64,000 bases of DNA, taken from positions 18,001,937-18,065,936 of the forward strand of contig CM039130.1 of the NCBI GenBank assembly GCA_022036555.1. Direction: 5' to 3'. This stretch comes from Microstegium vimineum (lineage: Eukaryota; Streptophyta; Magnoliopsida; Poales; Poaceae). Every line of letters starts with the position of its first letter. Within the stretch, counting starts at the first letter, position 1. Of the stretch, positions 20,761 to 30,262 are shown piece after piece. Below the pieces are notes generated by a model. That model was not told the origin of the DNA. It searched no databases and saw only the letters and a list, made by a program, of their open reading frames with translations. Both the position numbers and the translations under genes were made by a program.

Positions 20761-20775
20761 TTATCATTTCCCTTA

Positions 20776-22580
20776 TGTTGACGCTAAGAATGACATACTT
20801 TTACATATTCAAAATACCGTCAACAACCTCGAGATCAAGGGTAGAATAACATTACATGAACATGTTTACCACTAATAAGTTCCACATGTACTTGGAAGAC
20901 TTTGTTTTGTAGGAAATAACATTTCAGGCCAATCAGCAATGCTGGAAGCTCCTTTTGCACATCTCCGATGTGTGATTTGAGCCAAACTCTAGAATATCTA
21001 TACCATTGGACTCCTGACATGTCCATGAGCTCCCATAAGAAATCCTGGCTCCAAAAGAGTCAAAACATGATCGGCCGATACTCATATGTACCCTTCTGGC
21101 TACCCAAGCCAGCATGATCCATGACAAAGCCATTCCAACCCTTGGATACAACCTGTGCTTTCATTCAACGCTCCAGATCAAGTGCACAAGGATCCATGGG
21201 TCCACATCAAGAGAACCAGCGTGACAAACACTTCAGAAAGATCAAACAAGCTCCATGACAAGTGGGACCAGAGTCTGGAAGGCAGAGGTGGGGCCAGGAC
21301 CCCTAGGGGGGGTCAGCCGACACCCTAAAGAGGGCAACACCCTCTCACTTGGTCCCTGACCAGTGGGGACACCTTCTAGAAGCCTGGGGCAAGGCCCACC
21401 TGCCATTGGGGGGTCGACAGATACCCCAAAGGCCCCCTTTAGGCTCCTGGTGACTCCCCCACGCATTTAACACATGATGGAAATCCTAACCCTCCATTCC
21501 ATGTTGGTTTGGAGGCGGTGGATCCAAGGGATCAGAAGTGAAGCCTCCTGGATCAATGACGTGGCGATGGAGTAGCCCCTACTCCACCTCCCACTATAAA
21601 TAGAGGCTCACACCCCCTCTTCACTCATGGTGGACAAGCCTACAAGCTCAATCACTTAGAATTATCTTAGTTGTTAGTCTAGTGTGGGAGTTAGTGTAGA
21701 GTTGATCTATGCTCGGGATTTCCGGAGTCGTCTTCTGGAGAGTATGGTATAACTCTTGTATCTTTCCTTCTTTGTAAGACTTTATTTTATTCAATATATT
21801 ACTTTTCCTCTACTTTACTTAGTATTTACTTTGAGCATTACTATACTTGTTATAGTATTGTTGTGTGCTTTTGCTTATTACTAACCTTTACATTAATAGT
21901 CTGTTATCCTTGTGTCCTTTCCCGTATGCGAGCATTGCCTGTCATAGGGTGCTTTGGTTATAGATCATAATTAAAGTAGTAAGTTGTGTGTAAGCGTGGT
22001 GCTTATACATCATCTTACCCTTGGTTACCGCTTGTTGCACGGATTGTTTGTGGTAGCTAGCAAGAGAGTGACATCCTTATCTAGTCTTTGTATTCTACCA
22101 CGTGTTCTTAGGCAAGTTCTTAAAAGGTAAGGCCCCCATAATATGAGAGCGCGGTCCGGTAGGAGTTTTGTCCTCCTACTGATCTATCCTCTCGCCTAGC
22201 ATACTTGTATTGAGGAGGCAAACTATTGTGTTTGGACTAATTAATTGGCTAAGTACACTAAAGTAGAAGTGAATTACATAAGAGTCCCTATCTCTCTCGT
22301 TGTCCTCCCACCTAGCTATACTTACTAGTTATTCTAAGTTATCATTTATCTTGGCTTGTTCATTCATCACCCTTTCTATCACTTTATTCGATTACCCCCT
22401 ATACTAGTTGGTACTAAGTTGAGGTACTTTCTAGGATCTCTCTCTAATTATCATATCTAACTCCACTTTCCCTTGGGAAAATATAAATTACGATACCTTG
22501 GAATACTCCTAGGTGAAGTGCTACAAAGGTATAATCTGTGCGCTTGCGGATTTATCCAATAGTCATAATAAATACCAACA
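20776..22580 (+). repeat. 5' LTR of element G
   Basis: 1,805 bp from TGTTGACGC to AATACCAACA. The 3' two thirds closely match 27400-28715 (LTR of H). The first several hundred bases are clearly more diverged and about 100 bp longer. Confidence 0.85.
21568..21604 (+). promoter_or_regulatory. LTR promoter of G: inverted repeat plus TATA box
   Basis: A perfect 8-bp inverted repeat TGGAGTAG-CCC-CTACTCCA (21568-21586) is followed after 8 nt by TATAAATAG (21595). An ACGT-core GACGTGG lies just upstream. The same arrangement is present in both other LTR copies. Confidence 0.75.
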
Positions 22581-22588
22581 AGCATTTC

Positions 22589-22607
22589 TGGCGTCATTGC
22601 CGGGGAA
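22589..22607 (+). other. Primer-binding site of element G
   Basis: TGGCGTCATTGCCGGGGAA lies eight bases after the LTR end. It matches, with two changes, the TGGCGCCGTTGCCGGGGA primer-binding site of Athila/Tat-type elements. Confidence 0.8.
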
Positions 22608-22794
22608 AGCATAGCCTAGAAATTTTAATTAGATTGAATCCTGAGATTCTCGTTAACTTAGTTATCAATTAGTCATAGGGGCTTACCCCTGTCTGTGTCT
22701 TCCTCTGTTGTGAAGCCAGACAGTGTATGCACGGTTTCCAGCTGCAGGAAAATTATCTAGAAGATCCCGAGTAGCTGTTGAGGAGGACTAGTCA
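22608..22794 (+). other. Leader of element G
   Basis: Non-coding sequence shared with element H (28741-28770 and 41614-41750), including CGTTAACTTAGTTATCAATTAG. No further signal was seen. Confidence 0.6.
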
Positions 22795-23180
22795 TCGTCA
22801 AGTTCCCCCTCAGAGGATCATCTCGACCCTGAATCCGTTCGAGGAAGGAGGTTCCGCACCACCACTCAAGGAAGTTATGGCCCAGAAGGTGATCTCTGAC
22901 TTCTCAGCCCCGCCTGCTACCACGTAGCTCAGGGCCCTCAAGTCAACTTCGGGGATGCCACCTTCGAGCTGAAGCCGCCTTGATCCACATGGTGCAGGAT
23001 AACCATTTTGCGGGAAGCCCCATGAGGATGCCAACGCTCATCTCCAGCACTTCATGGAGTTGTGTGGCACTTTTACCATCAAGGGGGTGGCACCTGACGC
23101 CATTTGCCTTCGCCTTTTTCCTTTCTCATTGTTGGGAAAGGCGAAGCAATGGTTCTACGCCCACAACACTGAGGTTGTCA
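22795..23180 (+). pseudogene. Gag N-terminal fragment of element G
   Basis: It reads the start of an Athila-like gag (LNPFEEGGSAPP) and the capsid segment MELCGTFTIKGV, LFPFSLLGKAKQWFYAH. There are at least two frame breaks before 23054. Similarity to the gag of element H ends near 23175 and unrelated sequence follows. Confidence 0.82.
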
Positions 23181-23540
23181 GTATAGACCACACACATTCT
23201 CGGTCAGGCCAGCCTGATGGGCACCAAGCATCCCCGAATCCCAAAAGACTGACCAGGACTCGGGAGGAAGGATTCCCAATCAATGACACAGTCTCCGCAG
23301 CAATCGTCGACCCTGCTCATTGGGATTTGGAAAATTATGCCCGCGACTGCCTTTCATGCCGAAGGTTTCAAGGAGACCTCCTCATTCTCAATGTGGTGCG
23401 TCAACAGCCGATCCGAGGAGCCAGTTTGAAAAGGAGTGAAACGGTGCATATCTCGATCGATGACGACGAGGGCAAGCTGGGAAAAGGGTTTACATCGGCT
23501 GACGAATTGGAGGCAGTCGATATTGGAGATGGTTGATAAG
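23181..23540 (+). pseudogene. Junction region and start of Tat-type pol in element G
   Basis: After the gag breakpoint the open frame has no gag similarity. It reaches DDDEGKLGKGFTSADELEAVDIGDG, equivalent to the N terminus of the separate RT frame in elements B and C (KLGQGFTSADDLLE). A large part of gag and the protease is absent. Confidence 0.6.
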
Positions 23541-24460
23541 CCGAGGGCCGACGTATATCAGTGCAAAATTAGAACCCGAGTTCAGAGAGGGCTTGACAGC
23601 CCTGCTGAGGGAGTACAAGGATTGCTTTGCTTGGGAATATTATGAGATGCCCGATCTTGATCGGGAGCTAGTCGAGCACCGCCTGCCGATCAAAGAGGGA
23701 TACCGGCCGGTCAAATAACAACCCAGGAGGATCAAGGCTAGCATTATGGCTGATGTGAAGGCTGAGATCACTCGCCTCTACGAGGCAAAGTTCATTCGGC
23801 AGAGCAGGTATGCCGAATGGATCGCCAACGTGGTCCCTGTGTACAAGAAAAATGGAAATATGAGGGTATGCATCGACTTCAGGGACCTCAACAAAGCTAC
23901 TCCGATGGACGGATATCAGATGCCAGTGGACGATATGCTGGTTGACGCGGCGGAAGGCCATAAAGGGATCAGTTTCATGGACGGTAATGCCGGATACAAC
24001 CAGATATTCATGGCCGAGGAAGATGTGCATAAAACCGCATTCAGGTGTCCTGGTGCATTAGGGCTATACGAGTGGGTAGTCATGACCTTCGGGTTGAAGA
24101 ATGCCGACACAACTTACCAGAGAGCCATGAACTATATCTTTCATAAGTTGATCGGCAAAACGGTAGAAGTCTACATCGACGACGTGGTGGTGAATTCCAA
24201 GGGATACTGAGAGCACCTTGAAGATCTTAGAGCCACTTTGGAATGTGCGAAGAAACATGGTTTGAGGATGAACCCTCAAAAGTGTGCTTTCGGAGTGACA
24301 GCTGGACAATTTCTGGGCTTCATGGTGCATGAGAAAGGGATTGAAGTTGGCAGAAGAGCTTCGATGCAATCGACAAGGCCGTACCACCAACTACGAAAAC
24401 TGATCTATAGTCCTTGATCAGCAAGATCAATTTCATCAGGTGATTCATATCGAATCTATC
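23541..24460 (+). pseudogene. Reverse transcriptase of element G
   Basis: Gypsy RT: VVPVYKKNGNMRVCIDFRDLN, then SFMDGNAGYNQIFMAEED with the first catalytic Asp, WVVMTFGLKNADTTYQRAMN, YIDDVVV as active site, and KCAFGVTAGQFLGFMVHEKG. Stops at about 23716, 24208 and 24405 and a shift near 24370 inactivate it. Confidence 0.92.
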
Positions 24461-25215
24461 AGCAAAAATCATGCCATTCTCGGTCTTGCTAAAGCTGAAA
24501 AGCCAGCAGGAGTTTAGATGGGGTGATGAACAACAGAAGGCTTTTGAGGAGATCAAAGAATATTTAAAATCTCCGCCGGTGTTAATCCCTCCCCAAAACG
24601 GGAAACCCTTCAGGCTGTACGTAATAGCTGATGACCACACGATCGGGTCAGCTCTGGTACAAGAATTTGAGGGAAAAGAAAGAGTGGTGTTCTATCTGAG
24701 TAGAAGATTGCTCGATCCTAAAACAAGGTATTCCCCTGCGGAAAAACTATGCCTATGTCTATACTTTTTCTGCACCAAGCTGCGCCATTACCTGCTGTCA
24801 TCAGAATGCACGGTGGTGTCGAAGTTTGATGTCATCAAGCACATGCTGTCTATGCCAATTCTGAATGGGAGGATTGGCAAATGGGTCTTTGCACTATCAG
24901 AGTTCGACCTAAGGTACGAGTCGGCCAAAGCGGTCAAGGGTCAGGTGATGGCCGACTTTGTCACCCACCATCATGAGAAGGGAATCCGGTTGGTGGACAT
25001 AACCCATGGGCGTTGTTCTTCGATGGGTCTACCTGCAAGCAAGGAGGAGGTATCGGCGTCATCCTAGTGTCGCCTCGGGGGGCAAGCCTAGAGTATGCTT
25101 TCCTGATCAGGCCGACGACTACCAACAATCAGGACGAATATGAGGCTCTTCTTAGAGGGTTGCAACTGCTACGAGAGGTAGGTAGGGGCCGAAGGCGTTG
25201 AGGTTTTTGGAGATT
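24461..25215 (+). pseudogene. RNase H region of element G (Tat-type double)
   Basis: It contains the gypsy RNase H after RT (KPFRLYVIADDHTIGSALVQ, VVFYLSRRL, EKLCLCLYF, KLRHYLL). After VMADFVTHH comes the start of a second RNase H-like unit (LFFDGSTCKQGGGIGVILV). The two successive RNase H-like domains are characteristic of the Tat lineage. The frames are shifted at about 25010 and 25190. Confidence 0.85.
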
Positions 25216-26704
25216 CTCAGTTGGTGATTAATCAACTGCTCGGCCTATATGAATGTAAAGATGAGATATTGAAAGAATATCATGAGAATTGCCGAGAATT
25301 GCTGGAGTGTTTCCCTTCAGTCAACCTTAGGCATATTCCAAGGGATCAGAACCAGGAAGCCAATAGATTGGCTCAGAGTGCTTCTGGGTATCGACAAACT
25401 ATGGAGGTCTTGGCTGACGAGCTAGTGGACGGTCATGATTGGAGGGCCAGTATTATTGAATACCTGAAGAACCCTTCACAACACGTTTCCAGGAAGCTAA
25501 GGTATCAGGCTACCAAGTTTGTCATTCTTGATGATCAACTGTATCACAGAACGGTCGAGGGTGTGCTACTCAGGTGCCTTAACAAGGAAGAGGCCAGGCT
25601 GTTAATGGGGGAGATCCACGAAGGAATCTGCGGTGCACACCAATCTGCTCAAAAAATGAAGTGGATGATCAAGAGGGCAGGGTATTTCTGGCCAACCATA
25701 ATGGAGGATTGCTTCAGATATTATAAGGGTTGCCAGGGGTGTCAGAAATTTGGTAAGGTTCAGAAGTCCCCAGCATCGGCTATGAATCCCATCATTAAGC
25801 TGTGGCCATTCAGAGGATGGGGATAGATCTGATCGGTCAAGTGTTCCCGTCGTCTAGCAAGAGACATAAGTTTGTGTTGGTGGCAACAGATTACTTCACC
25901 AAATGGGTTGAAGCCATTCCTTTGAAAGAAGCGTCTTTAGCCAACATAATTGAGTTTGTCAGGGAACATATCATTTACAGGTTTAGTGTCCCTCAGACCA
26001 TCACCACCGATCAAGGGACGATGTTTACGTCCAAAGAATTCGGTGACTTTGCGGCCGAGACGGGTTTCAAAGTGATCAACTCATCCCCGTATTACGCTCA
26101 GGCCAACGGGCAAGCAGAAGCGTCTAACCAGATATTAATCAAGATAATCCAAAAGAAGATCCTACAGTGTCCTAAGCGATGGCATCTGATCCTTGTGGAA
26201 ACTCTGTGGTCTTACAGGATGGCTTGTCATGGGTCAACCAAATGTTCATCGTATAAGCTGGTCTACGGACATGAGGCTGTACTACCATGGGAGATGAGTG
26301 TTGGGTCTCGGAGAATCATGCAACAGGACAATTTAGAGGCCGACGAGTATAAGAACCTCATGATGGACAACCTTGACGGCCTGGGCCTGCATCGATTAAG
26401 GGTCTTGGAGAATATTGAGGCTAATAACCTCAGGGTTGCCAAATACTATGATCAGAGAGTCAGGGAGAAAGGGTTCGATCAGGGAGACTTGGTTTGGAAA
26501 GTCATTTTGCCCATCAGAACTAAGGATAGCAAATACGGCAAATGGTCACCAAACTGGGAAGGTCCTTATCGGATTACGAAAGGCGCTCCGGGTAATGCTT
26601 ACTTCTACGAAACTCTGGAGGGAGAAGAGTACTCCAGAGCACTGAATGGGAAATACTTCAAGAAGTACTACCCCAGCATATGGGTCGAGACACTAGTCGA
26701 TTGA
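25216..26704 (+). pseudogene. Second RNase H end and integrase of element G
   Basis: The second RNase H continues with EVFGDSQLVINQL-like residues and EANRLAQSASG. Integrase has an HHCC finger (HEGICGAHQSAQKMKWMIKR, then CQGCQ). The DDE core follows with GIDLIGQVFPSSS, TTDQGTMFTSKEFGDFA and NGQAEASNQ. The C-terminal region has GDLVWKVILPI and WSPNWEGPYRI. The frame is open for 300 codons after a shift near 25810, the best preserved integrase in this part of the window. Confidence 0.92.
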
Positions 26705-27010
26705 TTGGATAGCCGATGTAGTACATATCGTCTTCAGCGCAAAAATAGTCGGCTTGATTATATTCGAAGCCATTAGTAGCCGATACAATGAGTATCGCCA
26801 AGCAGAAAGCTCTGACGAAGCAGAGGTGCACACATTGAAGAATAGAGCTGAAGCTAGAAGATCCCTTTATTAACAACAAACCTACTACAAGCTAATCACC
26901 AAGGAACACCTCATTAATAATGTCCTCGGTGCGGGTAGCTCCGACTACCGCTTCGCCATGCTCTCGGAAGGCGTTCTGAAGGTTTTCATAGTCTTCAGGG
27001 CCGTCGTTTC
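26705..27010 (-). pseudogene. Tail of an antisense ORF in element G
   Basis: On the minus strand a decayed frame around DGPEDYENLQNAFREHGE and TEDIINEV ends near 26890. Its position after pol and opposite strand match the antisense gene of elements B and C, but I cannot align the two. The element is broken at 27010 by LTR H. Confidence 0.45.
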
Positions 27011-28715
27011 TGTTGGCATCAAGAATGATACACTTTTACATAACCAAAATGCTACCAACAACCTCAGGATCAGGGATAAAACAATCACATCATAAGCATA
27101 TTTTATCAAATAACAAGTTCCACATGTCCCTGAAGTATGTGATTGTAGGATGAAAGAAATGGAGCAAAGGAGAGCCAGTGGGACCCACATACGGGGTTGG
27201 CTGACCTCCCTATGGGCCCACCAGCTCTCCCCTCTTGGCCATGATCTAGGAGAAGCACCTCAGAGTGAATTCCAACCCTTGGATCACTCTGTTCTTTCTT
27301 CCAACGGCTCACATGCAAAGCACATGGATCCATGGGCCCACATCAAGGAGATCAACGTGAAAATTACCTCAGAACCAACAATTAACACCAATGACAAGTG
27401 GGACCAGCACCTGGAAGGCCGAGGTGGGCCAAAGACCATAGGAGGGGGTCGACCGACCTCTTACTGGGCCCACCAGCCCTCACTTGGTCCCTGACCAGTG
27501 GGTCTGCATATAGAAGACCAGAGGATGGCCCATAGGTCATAGGGGGGGTCGGCCGACCTCCCCTAGGTTGGTTCAGGCCCCAGTAACCGCCATACCTGTT
27601 TAGCACATGTTGAAGATCACAACCATCCACTCTAAGTCGGTTTAGAGGCGGTGGATCCAAGGGTGGAGATTTGAAGCCTCCTGGATCGATGACGTGGCAA
27701 TGGAGTAGCCCCTACTCCACCTCCCACTATAAATAGAGGATCATACCCCCCTCTCTACACATGGTGAAGAAGCCTACAAGCTATATTCCTTAGATTGTTC
27801 TAGTAGTTAGTCTAGAGTGGGAGTTAGAGTTGAGTCGAGCTGTGCTCAGGATTTCCGGAGTCGTCTTCTGGAAAGTCTGGTATAACTCTTGTATGTTTCC
27901 TTCTTTGTAAGACTTTATCTTATTCAATATATTACTTTTCCTCTACTTTACTTAGTATTTACTTTGAGCATTACTATACTTGTTATAGTATTGTTATATG
28001 CTTTTGCTTATTACTAGCCTTTACCTCAATAGTCTGTGATCCTTGTGGCCTTTCCCGTATGCGATCATTGCCTATCATAGGGTGCTTTGATTATAGATCG
28101 TAGTCAAAGTAGTAAGTTGTGTGTAAGCGTGGTGCTTATACATCATCTTATCCTTGGTTACTGCTTGTTGCACGGATTGTTTGTGGTAGCTAGCAAGAGA
28201 GTGACAACCTTGTCTAGTCTTTGTATTTCACCACGTGTTCTTAGGCATGTTCTTAAAAGGTAAGAACCCCATAAGAAGAGGGTGCGGTTAGGTAGGAGTT
28301 TTGTCCTCCTACTGATCAATCCCCTCGCCTAGCATACTTGTATTGTGGAGACAAACTATACTGTTTAGACTAATTAATTTGCTAAGTATATTGAAGTATA
28401 GTGAATTACATAGGAGTCCCTTTACTCTCTCGTTGTCCTCCCACCTAGCTATACTATATAGTCCGTTCTAAGTATCATTTACCTTGGCTTATTCATTCAT
28501 CAACCCTTCGTATCACATATATCATTTACCCCTCTATACTAGTTGGTACTAAGTTGAGGTGCTCTCTAGGATCTCTATCCAATTATTATTTCTAGCCCAG
28601 CTTTCCCTTGGGAAAATATAAATTACGATACCTTGGAATACTCCTAGGTGAAGTGCTACAACGGTATAATCTGTGCTCTTGTGGATTTATCCAATAGTCA
28701 TAAGAAATACCAACA
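27011..28715 (+). repeat. 5' LTR of element H
   Basis: 1,705 bp, TGTTGGCATC to AATACCAACA, followed by its own PBS and leader. This shows it is a 5' LTR and not the 3' LTR of G. Confidence 0.85.
27701..27736 (+). promoter_or_regulatory. LTR promoter of H: inverted repeat plus TATA box
   Basis: Perfect inverted repeat TGGAGTAG/CTACTCCA at 27701-27719, then TATAAATAG at 27728, with the same 8-nt spacing as in G. Confidence 0.75.
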
Positions 28716-28723
28716 AGCATTTC

Positions 28724-28740
28724 TGGCGCTGTTGCCGGGA
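28724..28740 (+). other. Primer-binding site of element H
   Basis: TGGCGCTGTTGCCGGGA, eight bases after the LTR end; the Athila/Tat-type PBS with one substitution. Confidence 0.82.
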
Positions 28741-28765
28741 AAGCTTAGCCTAGAAATTTTAATTA

Positions 28766-28770
28766 GATTG
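28766..28770. repeat. Target-site duplication GATTG (left) of element B
   Basis: GATTG precedes the TGTTGACAC terminus of B and recurs at 41609-41613 right after its other terminus. Across the insertion the leader of H then reads as in G (ATTAGATTGAATCC). Confidence 0.93.
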
Positions 28771-29849
28771 TGTTGACACAAAAAGCGTCATGATCTGCGA
28801 ACAACCTCGGGCTTATACCCGAATTCGATATCCAAAGGTGTGCCAGTCGATTTGACCAGTTAATCGACAAGGACGATAACTAGAACAAGATTGAATAAGG
28901 CTCAACCTTGATCAGGATAACTAGAGAAAAGCTGAACGAGACAACGGCGATGCGCCCAGATGTCAAGGCTCAGATTACTCCCACGCGGAACTTGCAAGGG
29001 TTAACGGAGATCGAAAAGATGCAGCCCGTCAAAGCTTGAAGAACTCGTAAGCTAGGTCTAATGCGATAAAAAGTAGAGTTGCTGAAAAAGTAAATAAGAG
29101 TAATATATTTGTTTTGATATGTGATTCATTTTCACGTGGCCCTTGGGCACATATTTATACTCCCATATGGGGAGTTGTACATGGATACGACTCATACCTT
29201 CCTAAACAAATACTCTATTCTTAGGGAAATAACTGACATCGCGCAGGAGTCAGACCTAAATAATAATAATCGTTTCCTAAACAGACTCTTCTATTATTAA
29301 GGAAATAAAACGACTCGCACAAGAGTCAGACTCAAACTACCAAAATAATACTGGTATAAAAATCACCAGTTTCCTTATCCACTTCACGATGAAACCTTCC
29401 ATCGGCAGATCCTTCAATCCGCAACTTCCTTCTATTGCCATCGGCAGTCTTCTGCTGACATCAACTGCCACGTCACCCTGCGCCCATCGGCATTATCTCT
29501 TTATCGGTAATATCCTCCAATCGGCAACTCTTCACTCCCATTGGCAACTTGCTTTTACCAATCAACCATTATCGACAACAATCCTGCTTTATCGTTCAGT
29601 TTCCATCGACAATGTCCCCTCATCGACAATATGCTTCAATCGGTAACTCTTCACTCCTGAACCTACTTTTACCAACCAACTTATCGGCAAAAATCGTCCA
29701 GTTTCCATCGGCAACAAACTTATCTCATTTGCAGCAATCATTCTCATCGGTAATCTCCACCGATGACCTTCTGATGCCGATAGAAAACGGCTACCGACCA
29801 ATACAAGTCTTAGCTCATTTGACGCATGCCGAAAATCGGTGTCAAAACA
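28771..29849 (-). repeat. 3' LTR of element B
   Basis: 1,079 bp, nearly identical to 40534-41608. The U3 part (29380-29849) is full of ATCGGCA words and holds two imperfect copies of a roughly 118-bp unit starting at ATCGGCAACTCTTC and ATCGGTAACTCTTC. Confidence 0.93.
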
Positions 29850-29865
29850 TGCCCCCCAATTTTGG
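29850..29865 (-). other. Polypurine tract of element B
   Basis: On the minus strand CCAAAATTGGGGGGCA lies directly before the LTR start TGTTTTGACACC. Confidence 0.8.
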
Positions 29866-30262
29866 AGCATAAAATATTTTATGTGCCAAAATTCTCTGTG
29901 CCGCAATCTTCTCCTCCAAGGCACCTGCGTGAATTCCTCGATTCCCGCACGCGAAAACTGCAAGTTACCAACAGAACCCCGCGACTGCAGCATAAACAAT
30001 TGCAAATCCAATCACATCTCCTCGATCAGTGCGCAAATCCACTACCATACCCTTCAATTCTCGCCCGTGCAAAGAAAATTCCAAAATACCCCTAACTGGG
30101 CTCATAAAAGTTACCACCATTCATCTGCCTTTCACTCCGAGCTCGCATTAATTTTTACCCCCGTCTTCAAACCTTCTTCGGCGCTCCCAAGAGTCTTCCG
30201 GCGTTCAATGGCAGCTTCTTCTCCCTTCGGAAGGCGTAATTCCTGCAAGAACTCCTGCTCTA
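29866..30262 (+). other. Upstream region of the antisense gene in B
   Basis: 397 bp between the PPT and the proposed ATG at 30263. It is C/T-rich on the + strand with no coding motif, and would be the 5' leader or promoter of the antisense gene. No TATA box was convincing. Confidence 0.45.

Larger units (their letters stand above)
19268..20775. mobile_element. CACTA (En/Spm) transposon, left part
   Basis: The terminal sequence CACTAGTACAAAC begins exactly where the LTR of E is broken. Clustered subterminal inverted motifs and a Ulp1-type protease gene follow, a known companion of plant CACTA elements. The right end is not in the window, because gypsy G interrupts the element at 20776. Confidence 0.85.
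20776..27010 (+). mobile_element. Gypsy element G (Tat/Athila-like), chimeric and interrupted
   Basis: It has a 5' LTR (20776-22580), an Asp-type PBS, a gag start, an abrupt junction near 23180, then RT, RNase H and integrase of Tat type, and a short antisense ORF tail. Element H starts at 27011. The 3' LTR of G is not visible. It was inserted in the CACTA element. Confidence 0.82.

Noticed and set aside
23668..24640. Antisense frames of over 100 codons on the minus strand of RT in element G
   Set aside because: They mirror the codons of a recognised RT on the + strand and have no motif of their own.
20776..28715. LTRs at 20776-22580 and 27011-28715 as the pair of a single element
   Set aside because: The second LTR is followed by its own PBS and leader, no PPT precedes it, and the flanks (CCTTA, AGCAT) do not match. 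It is a 5' LTR of a separate element.
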